Shown: piece after piece, positions 5,573-12,969 of the stretch
How positions within the stretch are numbered: position 1 is the first letter of the stretch
Layout: every line of letters begins with the position of its first letter
Source: an uncultured Christensenella sp.
GTDB taxonomy: Bacteria; Bacillota; Clostridia; Christensenellales; UBA1242
Length of the DNA: 21,053 nucleotides
Assembly (NCBI GenBank): GCA_905207515.1
Contig: CAJLLK010000012.1
Coordinates: 1 to 21,053 of the forward strand
Direction of reading: 5' to 3'
The notes under the pieces: model-generated
The model's input: only the letters and a program-made list of their open reading frames with translations
What the model was told of the DNA's origin: nothing
The model's database searches: none
Position numbers and translations under genes: made by a program

Positions 5573-5597
5573 ACAAAAAAAGATGTTTAGACATCTT
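5573..5597 (-). terminator. Terminator of the GlmU-like gene
   Basis: Minus strand AAGATGT/ACATCTT (5597 to 5580) with loop CTAA, then TTTTTT. The TAA stop of the gene lies in the loop, the same compact layout as the terminator at 4866. Confidence 0.75.
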
Positions 5598-6180
5598 CTT
5601 TTCTTTTTTTGTTTTCTTGGTTTACCCTTCCAATGACGAAATCGCCTGGAGATGTGTCTTTTGTGACAGTTGTTCCAGCGCAAATGTAAGTGTTGTCAGC
5701 AATTTTTACGGGCGACACGATGTTGACGTTGCAACCGATAAAAACATTGCTTCCAATGACTGACTTTGTTTTTATTTTGCCGTCATAGTTTGCAAAGACA
5801 ACTCCACAACCGATGTTGACATTTTCGCCAATTTCGGCGTCGCCAACATATGCCAAATGCGGAATTTTTGTGTTTTTGCCAACATAGGCGTTTTTAAGCT
5901 CGACAAAAGCTCCAATTTTGACATTGTCAGAAATGATGCAGTTTGGACGTATGTTTGAAAACGGTCCAATTTTGCATCCTTTTCCAATGTTGGCTTTTGA
6001 AATCACAGAACTGTCAATTTCGCAACCATTTTCTACCACAACATCTGTCAGACAGGAATTGGATTTGATGACGACATCGTCCCCAATTTTGCAGTTCCCG
6101 ACAAGTTTTACATTGTCTTCAATTTTGACATTTCTGCCAATGATGACGTCTTTATCCACAAAAACATTTTTGCTTTTCAT
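5587..6180 (-). CDS. Stand-alone GlmU-type acetyltransferase domain
   Basis: A 197-residue left-handed beta-helix protein matching only the C-terminal half of GlmU, which acetylates glucosamine-1-phosphate from acetyl-CoA for cell-wall precursor synthesis. Hexapeptide repeats run from about residue 5 to 180. Active-site residues of the E. coli enzyme have clear counterparts: R78 (SNIRPN), K96 (VELKNA), H108 and Y111 (PHLAYVGDAEIG), N131 (NYDG) and R185 (GRVNQ). The N-terminal uridyltransferase domain is absent, so another protein must make UDP-GlcNAc, or the enzyme acts on another amino sugar. The ATG at 6180 is chosen since the sequence upstream in frame is unlike the fold; its ribosome binding site is weak, so translation may depend on the gene 31 bp upstream. 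The protein tail is KKRKEDV. Confidence 0.85.
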   Translation of the reverse strand: MKSKNVFVDKDVIIGRNVKIEDNVKLVGNCKIGDDVVIKSNSCLTDVVVENGCEIDSSVISKANIGKGCKIGPFSNIRPNCIISDNVKIGAFVELKNAYVGKNTKIPHLAYVGDAEIGENVNIGCGVVFANYDGKIKTKSVIGSNVFIGCNVNIVSPVKIADNTYICAGTTVTKDTSPGDFVIGRVNQENKKRKEDV

Positions 6181-6211
6181 GGGCTTATTTATGCAAAAAC
6201 AAAGACAAATG

Positions 6212-6520
6212 TTACATGCAAAATCTTGATGTTGAAGAAATGTTTTCAATTTGATTTTTAAAGCGGTTATATTTGTCAAGTGTTGAAAGCAGATATCTTT
6301 CTTTGGCTTCGCTGTCAAGCGATTTCAAAATTTTGTCGTCCATAAGATAATGGACAGGATTTGTTATCACATCTTCTTGAGAGAGCAAAAATTCCACCTT
6401 GTTTTTGAAGTCGATGTCTTCATTTGAGATGATTTTGATTTTTGCAGTTGGAGCTTTTTCTTTGCCTACCAATCTGCGTTTTGCCTTTTGGGCAAATGTT
6501 TTTAAAATGTCATTGTTCAT
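6212..6520 (-). CDS. Small hypothetical protein
   Basis: A 102-residue, mostly helical, basic protein starting at ATG 6520 with an AAAGGAG site. The N-terminus is positively charged (TFAQKAKRRLVGKEK), and the second half reads HYLMDDKILKSLDSEAKERY followed by a helix LLSTLDKYNRFKNQIE. No signal peptide or membrane segment is seen, so it should be cytoplasmic. It is the first gene of a probable two-gene unit with the GlmU-like gene, since a TTGCCG-17-TATAAT promoter lies just upstream and no terminator separates them. I recognise no family; the layout suggests a small regulatory or structural partner, which is a guess. Confidence 0.75.
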   Translation of the reverse strand: MNNDILKTFAQKAKRRLVGKEKAPTAKIKIISNEDIDFKNKVEFLLSQEDVITNPVHYLMDDKILKSLDSEAKERYLLSTLDKYNRFKNQIENISSTSRFCM

Positions 6521-6544
6521 AATTTTTCTCCTTTTACTGAGAAA

Positions 6545-6573
6545 ATTATAGAATAAAGAACATCATTCGGCAA
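6545..6573 (-). promoter_or_regulatory. Promoter of the small gene and GlmU-like gene
   Basis: Minus strand TTGCCG (6573-6568), 17 bases, TATAAT (6550-6545), about 25 bases before the ATG at 6520. It is divergent from the promoter at 6638. Confidence 0.65.
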
Positions 6574-6637
6574 AGAATAATATCTCCCATTTTGTAGCTT
6601 AATGTCGAAATAAATCATATCTTAAATTTTATATGTT

Positions 6638-6665
6638 TTGAATTTTAGAAACTATATGTTAAAAT
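6638..6665 (+). promoter_or_regulatory. Putative promoter of the Ig-like/MBL operon
   Basis: TTGAAT (6638-6643), 16 bases, TAAAAT (6660-6665), 24 bases before the ATG at 6689. The divergent intergenic region 6521-6688 holds nothing else I can support. Confidence 0.5.
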
Positions 6666-6688
6666 AAATTTTGTTAAAGGAAAAAGAA

Positions 6689-7135
6689 ATGGCAACAAGA
6701 AGAAAAGCTGAGAAAACCAGCAAAAAAGTTGAGTTGAATGCAGTTGAAACAAGTTCAAAAAAGAAAACGTTTAAAAGTGCAGGTTTTGTTGTTGTGCTTG
6801 TTTTTGTTTTGGGGTTAATCTTAGGAGCTGGCGCTTGGTGGCTCGTTTGCAGAAATGACTGTTTTGAAATAAATGGCTCTGACCAAATAACGTTGACTTT
6901 GGAAGAAACTTATGAAGATGACGGCGTAAAAATTGTTGCATTTGGGAAAAATGAACAATCAAGCGTTGTCATCGAAACTGATTTAAAGCAAGATGATTTG
7001 GGGCGGTTTTATGCCGAAGAAGTTGGAACTTATTACATAAAATACAAATCTTCATGTTTCAAATATGGCACGCTTTTTAAGATTGAGAAGATAAGGTTGG
7101 TCACTTTTGTTGAAGTGAGTGAAGGGGAAATTTGA
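6689..7135 (+). CDS. Membrane-anchored Ig-like domain protein
   Basis: A 148-residue protein; the ATG at 6689 follows AAAGGA at proper spacing, and an in-frame TTG at 6671 is less likely. The first 26 residues are basic (MATRRKAEKTSKK), followed by one hydrophobic helix (FVVVLVFVLGLILGAGAWWL), giving a signal anchor with the rest outside the cell. The exported 90 residues are strand-rich: ITLTLEETYEDDGVKIVAFG and GRFYAEEVGTYYIKYKSS, the pattern of small bacterial Ig-like domains in surface proteins. Two cysteines (CRNDC) follow the helix. It shares the base overlap TGATG with the metallo-beta-lactamase-fold gene downstream, so both are co-translated and probably work at the same membrane site. 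No enzyme motif is present. Confidence 0.75.
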   Translation: MATRRKAEKTSKKVELNAVETSSKKKTFKSAGFVVVLVFVLGLILGAGAWWLVCRNDCFEINGSDQITLTLEETYEDDGVKIVAFGKNEQSSVVIETDLKQDDLGRFYAEEVGTYYIKYKSSCFKYGTLFKIEKIRLVTFVEVSEGEI

Positions 7136-8298
7136 TGGCAAAGAAAAGAAAAACAAATTGGATTTTGTGTCTGTTTGCTCTTTTTATTGGCGCCGCTGGT
7201 GGATTTTTTGGACTTACATATTTCACATTGCCTTTGACTGACGAATTGGCGCTTTCAGAAGAGATTTATTTTTCAAATGACCCAGCAAATGGCGAAGTGG
7301 TGACTGATGTTTTTGACGCAGACATTTCCATTCACTTTTTGGAACTTGGAAACAAATTTTCTGGCGACTGCACTTACATAAAGACCAAGGAAGCGGACAT
7401 TTTGATAGATTGCGGCTCAAAGACCAACAGCATTTCGACGGTTTCAAGTTATTTAGACAAATATGTCACTGATGGCACGCTGGAGTATGTCATCGTCACA
7501 CACGCACATCAAGACCACTATGCTGGATTTGCAACGAGTGAAAAAGTGGACAGCATTTTTGATTTGTATGATTGTGAAGTCATCATAGATTTCGCCAGAA
7601 CAAATCAAAAAGAAAATGCTGCAACATATTCAAACTATAAAAGAGAATTGCAAGACGAAATTGACGCTGGTGCTTTGCATTACACAGCCTTGCAGTGTGT
7701 TGAAGAAAGTGATGGCGCCAAAAGTTCGTATGAAATTGGCGACGGAATAACTTTGAACATTTTGGATAGTTTTTATTATAGAAACAATGCAAGCACCGAA
7801 AATGATTATTCTGTCTGCACATTGATAACACAGACTTTTGAAAGCGGAGAAAGCAAAAATTTTCTTTTTACTGGCGATTTGGAAAGTGACGGCGAAGCAG
7901 AACTTGTCAAACTCAACAATTTGCCAAATGTGGATTTGTTTAAAGCAGGGCATCATGGCTCTTACACGTCTTCAACTGAAACACTTTTGAGTGTCATCAA
8001 GCCAAAAGTTGTCTGCGTTTGTTGTTGCGCTGGTGGCTCTGAATATACAGACAATTCAGCCAATCAATTTCCGTCTCAAGATTTCATCAATCGCATTGCA
8101 CCATACACCACGGCTGTTTTCGTGACAAGTTTGGCGGTCGACTATGAAAACAACATTTTCACTTCGTTCAATGGCGATATCGTTTGTTTTGTCAAAGATG
8201 AAGAGTTGGATATAAGGTGTTCAAACAACAACACGTTTTTAAAAGACACAGATTGGTTTAAACAGAACAGAGATTGTCCTTCGGCGTGGAAAACTTAA
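7135..8298 (+). CDS. ComEC-like metallo-beta-lactamase-fold protein, exported
   Basis: A 387-residue protein starting at the ATG in TGATG (7135). Residues about 8-30 form one membrane helix (WILCLFALFIGAAGGFFGLT). The rest is a metallo-beta-lactamase fold like the C-terminal part of ComEC/Rec2: ISIHFLELGNKFSGDCTYIK, DILIDCGS, metal motif H123-A-H125-Q-D127-H128, a GDLES motif with Asp248, and AGHHGS with His273/His274. It ends FKQNRDCPSAWKT, a tail I know from this stand-alone family. ComEC itself takes up DNA, with a nuclease-like domain of this fold; stand-alone exported forms are presumed hydrolases of unknown substrate. All metal ligands look intact, so it should be active outside the membrane. 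It forms an operon with the Ig-like protein. No terminator is obvious before the T-box promoter. Confidence 0.85.
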   Translation: MAKKRKTNWILCLFALFIGAAGGFFGLTYFTLPLTDELALSEEIYFSNDPANGEVVTDVFDADISIHFLELGNKFSGDCTYIKTKEADILIDCGSKTNSISTVSSYLDKYVTDGTLEYVIVTHAHQDHYAGFATSEKVDSIFDLYDCEVIIDFARTNQKENAATYSNYKRELQDEIDAGALHYTALQCVEESDGAKSSYEIGDGITLNILDSFYYRNNASTENDYSVCTLITQTFESGESKNFLFTGDLESDGEAELVKLNNLPNVDLFKAGHHGSYTSSTETLLSVIKPKVVCVCCCAGGSEYTDNSANQFPSQDFINRIAPYTTAVFVTSLAVDYENNIFTSFNGDIVCFVKDEELDIRCSNNNTFLKDTDWFKQNRDCPSAWKT

Positions 8299-8324
8299 AT
8301 TTTGCGAAAAAGCGACAAATTTTA

Positions 8325-8353
8325 TTGACAAAAAAAGTTCACAATATTATAAT
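8325..8353 (+). promoter_or_regulatory. Consensus promoter of the T-box operon
   Basis: TTGACA (8325-8330), 17 bases, TATAAT (8348-8353) is a perfect sigma-A promoter 27 bases after the stop of the preceding gene. Transcription should start near 8360. Confidence 0.9.
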
Positions 8354-8360
8354 AAGAAAA

Positions 8361-8554
8361 ACGTTGAGAAAGAGCAGTAATTTTGAACATTGTTTTCACA
8401 AAGAGAGAGTGTGTTGGGGTGAAAGTGCACTTTGAAAGCATCAAAATGAAGAACACTTTTGAGTTTTTTCAAAGAAAGAGTGGTCATTTGACAAATTAGG
8501 TGGCACCGCGGAATGTTATTTCGTCCTAATGCAAGAAAAGCATTAGGATTTTTT
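8361..8554 (+). promoter_or_regulatory. T-box leader with asparagine specifier AAC
   Basis: The RNA contains the T-box sequence AGGTGGCACCGCGG (8498-8511). ATTAGG (8495-8500) can pair with CCTAAT (8525-8530) as antiterminator, while TCCTAATGC (8524-8532) pairs with GCATTAGGA (8540-8548) followed by T6 as terminator. In stem I the loop-E motif AGTA (8376-8379) faces GAA (8448-8450), framed by the helix ATTTTGA/TCAAAAT. With the layout of the glyQS T-box from memory (GAA, one base, specifier, A), the specifier is AAC at 8452-8454, an asparagine codon. The bulge TGGC would pair with a GCCA acceptor end, fitting G73 of tRNA-Asn. Uncharged tRNA-Asn should therefore switch on the downstream aspS-like and asnS genes. 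Confidence 0.9.
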
Positions 8555-8571
8555 GTTTAAAAGGAGAGATT

Positions 8572-9849
8572 ATGAAAATTTCAGAGATAAAACCAGGAGA
8601 AGTTGAGTTTCAAGGTTGGATAGAAAATTTAAGAGACAAAAAGAGTATGCAATTTGTTGTCATTCGCGACCTGTCAGGCAAAATTCAAGTGACGGTCGTC
8701 AAAGAAGAACAGCCAGAAATCGCGGAAATCTTTTCTCATGCAACTCTTGAAAGCACAGTTAAAATCAAAGGCAAGGCAGTCGCAAATGAATATGTCAAAC
8801 TTGGCGGAATTGAAATCTTGCCTGAAAGTGTGGAGCTCACAAGCCATGCAGAAGCGCTTCCAATCGGCCCAGAAAGCTCAATCGACCAAAGGCTTGACTA
8901 TCGTTGGATTGATTTAAGAACAGAAAGAAACCAAATGATTTATCGTTTTCAAAGTTATTTGGTCAACGCAATGAGAGAATATCTTTTGAACAATGATTTT
9001 ATTGAAATTCACACGCCAAAATTTATTGCAACCGCTTCTGAAAGTGGTGCAGATGTTTTTGAAGTGAAATATTTTGACAGAAAAGCCTATCTTGCGCAAA
9101 GCCCACAATTTTACAAACAAATGGCCATGGCAGGTGGCTTAGAGAGAATTTTTGAAGTTGCGCCATGCTTCAGAGCAGAAAAATCTCACACAAAAAAGCA
9201 TGCAACCGAGTTTACCAGCTTTGATGTTGAGTTTTCTTACATCAATTCTTTTCAAGATGTCATGAATTTGGAAGCGGAAATGATTAAATATGGGCTTGAA
9301 AAGACAAAAGAAAAATTTGGCGAAAAAATCAAAGAAATTTTTGGCGTGGAATTGGTTGTTCCGACATTGCCATTTCCACAGATGAAACTTCAAGATGTCT
9401 ATAAAGAACTTGAAGAAAGATATGGATTTACCGTTCCTGAAGAAGAGAAGACTGATTTGACAACCGAAGCTGAAAGATTGTGTGAAAGACTTGCAAAAGA
9501 CAAATTTGGTCACGAATTTTTGTTTGTGACAGATTATCCGCCACAAAAAAGAGCGTTCTATCACATGAGAAAAGATGGCATTTTGCAAGGTTATGATTTG
9601 ATTTGGAAGGGCATTGAAATCACTTCGGGCGCTCAGAGAGAACATAGATATGAAGAACTCAAAAAGAACGTCGAAGAAAAGGGTTTGGGCGAAGATGTCA
9701 AATTTTATCTTCAATTTTTCAAATATGGCATTCCACCACACGGCGGTTTTGCGATTGGCGTCGACAGACTGACGATGTTGCTTTTAAATTTGCCATCGCT
9801 GAAAGAGACTGAGTTTGTGTTCAGAGGTCCAGACAGGTTGGAGCCTTAA
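8572..9849 (+). CDS. aspS: Archaeal-type aspartyl-tRNA synthetase (tRNA-Asn type)
   Basis: A 425-residue class IIb synthetase with AAGGAG before the ATG. It has an N-terminal OB fold ([14 protein letters not shown]... [13 protein letters not shown]), motif 1 near [19 protein letters not shown], motif 2 [15 protein letters not shown] and motif 3 [19 protein letters not shown]. It lacks the GAD insertion domain of the 590-residue bacterial AspRS and matches the short archaeal/eukaryotic type, which in bacteria is often non-discriminating and makes Asp-tRNA(Asn) for GatCAB amidation. The residue aligning with the discriminating Trp/His of the OB fold is Glu18, so specificity is not settled. Motif 3 is slightly divergent (GVDR for GxER, end FRGPDRLEP). 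It shares an Asn-specific T-box and a transcript with asnS 11 bp downstream, which favours a role in tRNA-Asn charging; a separate bacterial-type AspRS would then serve tRNA-Asp. Confidence 0.85.
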   Translation: MKISEIKPGEVEFQGWIENLRDKKSMQFVVIRDLSGKIQVTVVKEEQPEIAEIFSHATLESTVKIKGKAVANEYVKLGGIEILPESVELTSHAEALPIGPESSIDQRLDYRWIDLRTERNQMIYRFQSYLVNAMREYLLNNDFIEIHTPKFIATASESGADVFEVKYFDRKAYLAQSPQFYKQMAMAGGLERIFEVAPCFRAEKSHTKKHATEFTSFDVEFSYINSFQDVMNLEAEMIKYGLEKTKEKFGEKIKEIFGVELVVPTLPFPQMKLQDVYKELEERYGFTVPEEEKTDLTTEAERLCERLAKDKFGHEFLFVTDYPPQKRAFYHMRKDGILQGYDLIWKGIEITSGAQREHRYEELKKNVEEKGLGEDVKFYLQFFKYGIPPHGGFAIGVDRLTMLLLNLPSLKETEFVFRGPDRLEP

Positions 9850-9860
9850 AAGGAGAAGTT

Positions 9861-11249
9861 ATGAAAAGAGTTGAACTTAGAGATTTAAACAAAAAATATA
9901 AAGATTTTTCGGGCAAAACCATAACGGTTTGTGGTTGGGCAAGAACGGTCAGAGACAGCAAAAACATTGCTTTTGTTGAGCTGAACGACGGTGCTTTCAA
10001 AAGCGTGCAAATTGTTGTGGAAAAAGGAAAAATTCAAAATTACGACCAGGTGGCAAGACAAAATGTTGGAGCTTCGTTTGAAGTCAAAGGAAAGGTGATT
10101 TTGACGCCAAACGCTCAACAACCTTTTGAAATCAATGCTGAAAAAATTGAAGTTTTGGGCGAGAGCGATGCAGATTATCCACTTCAAAAAAAGAGACACA
10201 CGGTGGAATTTTTGCGAACAATTCCGACAATCAGGGCGCGCGGAAATCTTTTCAATGCAGTTTTTAGAATTCGTTCTGTTGCAGCGTTTGCCATTCATAA
10301 ATATTTTAATGAAAGAAATTTTGTTTACGTTCACACACCAATTATCACAGCAAACGATTGTGAAGGTGCTGGCGAAATGTTTCAGGTGACAACGCTTGAT
10401 TTAAACAAATTGCCAATGAAAGACGGAAAAGTGGATTATTCCAAAGACTTTTTCGGTCAAAAAGTGGCGCTCACTGTTTCGGGGCAAATCCATGAAGAAA
10501 CCATCACACACGCTTTTGGAAAGACCTACACATTTGGACCAACTTTCAGGGCAGAAAATTCCAACACCACTCGTCACGCTGCAGAATTTTGGATGATGGA
10601 ACCAGAAATCTGTTTCTGCGACCTTGAAGAACTTATGGACAACGAAGAAGAGATGATAAAATATGTCATTTCTTATACATTGAAAGAGTGCCATGATGAA
10701 TTTGAATTTTTAAACAAGTTTGTTGACACAGGTCTGTTGGAAAGGCTTGACAACATAATCAACAACAAATTTGTAAGATTGGAATACACTGAAGCAATTG
10801 ACATTTTGCTTAAGGCTGACAAAAAATTTGTATTTCCTGTGAAATGGGGGATAAATCTTCAGGCAGAACACGAAAGATATCTGACCGAAGAAGTTTTCAA
10901 AAAACCAGTTTTCTTGAAAAACTATCCAAAGGACATTAAGGCTTTTTATATGCGTCAAAATGACGACGGAAAGACTGTTGCTGCGGTGGATATGCTTGTT
11001 CCGGGCATTGGAGAACTCTGCGGCGGAAGCCAAAGAGAAGAACGTTTGGATAAACTTTTAAGTCGAATAAAAGAGCTTGGGCTCAACGAAAAAGAATATT
11101 CTTGGTATATCGACACAAGAAGATATGGCACGAATGTGCATTCTGGCTATGGGCTTGGCTTTGAAAGATTTATAATGTATCTGACTGGGATTTCAAACAT
11201 ACGCGACGTGGAACTCTTCCCAAGAACAGTTGGTTCAATCATAGGCTAA
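9861..11249 (+). CDS. asnS: Asparaginyl-tRNA synthetase
   Basis: A 462-residue class IIb enzyme, the usual AsnRS length, attaching asparagine to tRNA-Asn with ATP. It begins with an OB-fold anticodon-binding domain ([20 protein letters not shown]), then the catalytic core: [19 protein letters not shown] (motif 1 region), [15 protein letters not shown] (motif 2), the AsnRS-typical [31 protein letters not shown] and motif 3 [20 protein letters not shown] with the end [12 protein letters not shown]. All ATP-binding arginines appear present. The AAGGAG site lies eight bases before the ATG. It is the second gene of the T-box operon and a strong terminator follows. Having direct AsnRS next to an archaeal-type AspRS makes the two routes to Asn-tRNA co-regulated. 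Confidence 0.97.
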   Translation: MKRVELRDLNKKYKDFSGKTITVCGWARTVRDSKNIAFVELNDGAFKSVQIVVEKGKIQNYDQVARQNVGASFEVKGKVILTPNAQQPFEINAEKIEVLGESDADYPLQKKRHTVEFLRTIPTIRARGNLFNAVFRIRSVAAFAIHKYFNERNFVYVHTPIITANDCEGAGEMFQVTTLDLNKLPMKDGKVDYSKDFFGQKVALTVSGQIHEETITHAFGKTYTFGPTFRAENSNTTRHAAEFWMMEPEICFCDLEELMDNEEEMIKYVISYTLKECHDEFEFLNKFVDTGLLERLDNIINNKFVRLEYTEAIDILLKADKKFVFPVKWGINLQAEHERYLTEEVFKKPVFLKNYPKDIKAFYMRQNDDGKTVAAVDMLVPGIGELCGGSQREERLDKLLSRIKELGLNEKEYSWYIDTRRYGTNVHSGYGLGFERFIMYLTGISNIRDVELFPRTVGSIIG

Positions 11250-11274
11250 AGTCAATCTCAACAAAATTGTAATT

Positions 11275-11304
11275 AAAAAAGACTGTAACTTTCAGTCTTT
11301 TTTT
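11275..11304 (+). terminator. Intrinsic terminator after asnS
   Basis: AAAAAAGACTG (11275-11285), a 7-base loop and CAGTCTTTTTTT make an 11-bp stem running into the T-tail. It ends the aspS-asnS operon 26 bases after the stop. Confidence 0.9.
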
Positions 11305-11339
11305 GTATAAGTGGGTTTTAATTGTTGGTGCCACCACAT

Positions 11340-11389
11340 TGTCATTTCGAGCTTGTCGAGAAATCTCAAGAGATGCTGGCAAAGTGACA
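11340..11389. repeat. Dispersed palindromic repeat (REP/MITE-like)
   Basis: The core ATTTCGAGCTTGTCGAGAAA is an imperfect palindrome (ATTT/AAAT and CGA/TCG arms around GCTTG), followed by ATCTC-AA-GAGAT (11363-11374), with outer ends TGTCATTT and AAAGTGACA. I recognise the TCATTTCGAGC...GAGAAATCTC consensus as a non-coding repeat scattered through many bacterial genomes. It lies between the asnS terminator and the BclA-like gene and has no transposase. Confidence 0.7.
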
Positions 11390-11419
11390 AATCCTGTGCC
11401 TTTTTAATAAACTGAATAT

Positions 11420-11438
11420 AGATAACGTTTTGTTATCT
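11420..11438 (+). promoter_or_regulatory. Palindrome before the BclA-like gene
   Basis: AGATAAC (11420-11426) and GTTATCT (11432-11438) enclose a 5-base loop just before the AAGGAG site (11440-11445). It could be an operator or an mRNA hairpin controlling translation. I find no convincing -10/-35 pair near it, so the gene may use a sporulation sigma factor. Confidence 0.4.
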
Positions 11439-11451
11439 TAAGGAGAAAAAT

Positions 11452-11946
11452 ATGTTCAGAAGATTTAATTGTTGCGTATTTAATCATCCTTGCCCAATCT
11501 GGTGCCCTTTTGTTAATTTGTCATGCACAAATGACATCATAAATCCAATTTTGCAAAACGATTTTGGATTTTTTAACAATTTGGCTGTTGGTGCAATTTC
11601 CACACAAAGCATCATCCCTGTTGGATTGGTTGTAAATCGTGGTCCGAGCATAACTCAAAGCAACACAACAGCTGGTGCCGTAAATTTGCTCGCAGGAACT
11701 TACGAGATCAGCTATCTGGCAAACGGAACGGTTCCTGCCGGTGGCAGCATGAGCATCAAATTGAGATTGAACGGCTTTGATGTTTCTGGTTCAACTTTGA
11801 CGACGACGCAGACAGCCGGAAATGTTGCCAGTCTTACTCAAACGATGATTTTGACAGTTCCACAAACCAGCACACTAGCGCTAGTAAACAATTCTGCAAA
11901 CACCACAACATATTCTTACGCAAGCATGTCAATCAAAAGACTTTGA
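11452..11946 (+). CDS. BclA-like exosporium/surface protein
   Basis: A 164-residue protein with AAGGAG before the ATG. The N-terminal 25 residues carry five cysteines (C7, C8, C14, C18, C25; RRFNCCVFNHPCPIWCPF) and no classical signal peptide. Residues about 45-164 are small-residue-rich strands (AISTQSIIPVGLVVNRGPSI, LLAGTYEISYLANGTVPAGG, LRLNGFDVSGSTLT, STLALVNNSANTTTYSYASM), matching the C1q/TNF-like C-terminal domain of BclA spore-surface glycoproteins. The collagen-like GXT repeats normally found before that domain are missing, so this is a minimal form. Cysteines may crosslink it to the spore coat. It stands alone between a terminator and a dispersed repeat, with a palindrome by the ribosome binding site. 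Spore function is inferred from the domain. Confidence 0.7.
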   Translation: MFRRFNCCVFNHPCPIWCPFVNLSCTNDIINPILQNDFGFFNNLAVGAISTQSIIPVGLVVNRGPSITQSNTTAGAVNLLAGTYEISYLANGTVPAGGSMSIKLRLNGFDVSGSTLTTTQTAGNVASLTQTMILTVPQTSTLALVNNSANTTTYSYASMSIKRL

Positions 11947-11973
11947 CAAAAAAGTGCCAAATTTTTTTGGCAC
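11945..11973. terminator. Bidirectional terminator candidate
   Basis: GTGCCAAA (11954-11961) pairs with TTTGGCAC (11966-11973) around TTTT, starting eight bases after the BclA-like stop. It is followed on the plus strand only by a broken T-run (ATTACATATTTTT), while on the minus strand six T follow directly, so it may act in both directions. Confidence 0.6.
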
Positions 11974-11997
11974 ATTACATATTTTTCTAAAAAAAGT

Positions 11998-12025
11998 TTG
12001 ATTTTTTTGATTGCTGTGATAAAAT
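11998..12025 (+). promoter_or_regulatory. Putative promoter of yqzL-recO
   Basis: TTGATT (11998-12003), 16 bases, TAAAAT (12020-12025) lies about 70 bases before the yqzL start. The same motif pair with a 17-base spacer occurs before addB. Confidence 0.45.
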
Positions 12026-12094
12026 ATTTTTGAAAGAGAATGTTTTTCTAGATAATCTTGCGGTTTCTACACAAACTATCTTTGGAGGTGCGCG

Positions 12095-12241
12095 ATGGCG
12101 AAAAGAACGGATTTTTATGACATAATCGACGAATTGAACTGGACGGCATTTTATATGTCTGACGGCAATTTTGAGGCAGCTTCGCAGTTTGTAAAGAAAC
12201 GCAACAAAGAGAGAGAAAAAGAAAAGGGTAAAGAAAAATAA
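12095..12241 (+). CDS. yqzL: YqzL-like small protein
   Basis: A 48-residue protein starting at ATG 12095 after a strong GGAGGTG site. The sequence MAKRTDFYDIIDELNWTAFY followed by MSDGNFEAASQFVKKRN fits the YqzL pattern (a W-x-x-F aromatic helix, then a short Gly turn and a second helix); the tail is Lys/Glu-rich. YqzL is a tiny protein of unknown function usually encoded right before recO in Firmicutes, and here its TAA overlaps the recO ATG (TAATG), so they are translationally coupled. The position next to recO is as strong an argument as the sequence. It is too short to show other motifs. Confidence 0.75.
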   Translation: MAKRTDFYDIIDELNWTAFYMSDGNFEAASQFVKKRNKEREKEKGKEK

Positions 12242-12969
12242 TGTCAGACAAATTGAATGCAATCGTTTTAAAATCAAATGACCGAAAAGAGAAGGATGTG
12301 AATATTCTTCTTTTTTCTATTGAAAAAGGCAAGTTTTGGGCGACATTAAAAGGTGTCAAAGGCGACAAAGCCAAGATGAAATTGGCAAAAAATCCGTTCT
12401 GTTTTGGAGAATTTGTCGTAGAAGAAGGCAAAACGGGATATATTGTCACTGGCTTTGAGCCGATTGAAACTTTTCACGAACTTTCTGAAGATATTGACAA
12501 ATATTTTGAAGCCTTTGCTGCGCTTGAAATTGTCGATGTAATGGAATTTTCTGGGCAAAACGAAAGGGCAAAAGTTTTTGTTTTGCTTGTCAAAGTTTTA
12601 AAATCTTTGTGCTTTGGAAAAATTCATCCGCTTTATGTTTTGGACAAGTTTTTGCTCGAAATTTTTGATTTGGAAGGTTTCCCACTCAATCCTGAAAAGT
12701 GTTCTGACTGCGGAGATAAAAACTTTGAGCGATTGTTTATAGATTATTCTGTGGGCGAACTTCAATGCATTGCTTGCAAAAGTTTTGGCAGCGTGGAGCT
12801 TTCAAAAGGAATTATTTCAGCCATGCGGCTTCTTTCTCAAACTCCGTTTGAAAAGCTTTCTTCGCTCAAGCTTGCCAGCGAAACAGAATTTGGGCTTTTG
12901 AAAGTTTTAACCAAAAATTTTGAAGCGCGATTTGACAAAAATCTCAAAATGATGGGCATTTTGTCATAG
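12241..12969 (+). CDS. recO: DNA repair protein RecO
   Basis: A 242-residue protein, the usual RecO length. RecO anneals single-stranded DNA and with RecR loads RecA onto SSB-coated DNA in gap repair. The N-terminal OB fold reads AIVLKSNDRKEKDVNILLFS, then a helical core, with a zinc finger C154-x2-C157 ... C176-x2-C179 (CSDCGDK and CIACKS). The C-terminal helices end MMGILS. The start overlaps the yqzL stop, which replaces a strong ribosome binding site. At the 3' end its TAG (12967-12969) overlaps the stop of the convergent minus-strand gene by six bases. It lies in a repair-rich neighbourhood with addB-addA 1.8 kb downstream. Confidence 0.95.
   Translation: MSDKLNAIVLKSNDRKEKDVNILLFSIEKGKFWATLKGVKGDKAKMKLAKNPFCFGEFVVEEGKTGYIVTGFEPIETFHELSEDIDKYFEAFAALEIVDVMEFSGQNERAKVFVLLVKVLKSLCFGKIHPLYVLDKFLLEIFDLEGFPLNPEKCSDCGDKNFERLFIDYSVGELQCIACKSFGSVELSKGIISAMRLLSQTPFEKLSSLKLASETEFGLLKVLTKNFEARFDKNLKMMGILS

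Noticed and set aside
6181..6318. N-terminal extension of the GlmU-like protein (46 extra residues)
   Set aside because: The added sequence is Cys/Phe-rich, overlaps the end of the preceding gene and does not fit the beta-helix, so the ATG at 6180 was preferred.
8448..8456. GAA (Glu) or GAC (Asp) as the T-box specifier
   Set aside because: The GAA next to the helix occupies the conserved loop-E position, and no GAC is present in the loop; AAC is in the specifier position by comparison with the glyQS layout.
9139..9741. A 200-codon open frame antisense to aspS
   Set aside because: It lies wholly inside a clearly coding AspRS, is rich in Phe and Lys as expected from the reverse of AT-rich codons, and has no ribosome binding site.
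11340..11389. Hairpin before the BclA-like gene as a riboswitch or terminator
   Set aside because: It has no T-run and matches a known type of dispersed repeat; the asnS terminator is a separate hairpin upstream.
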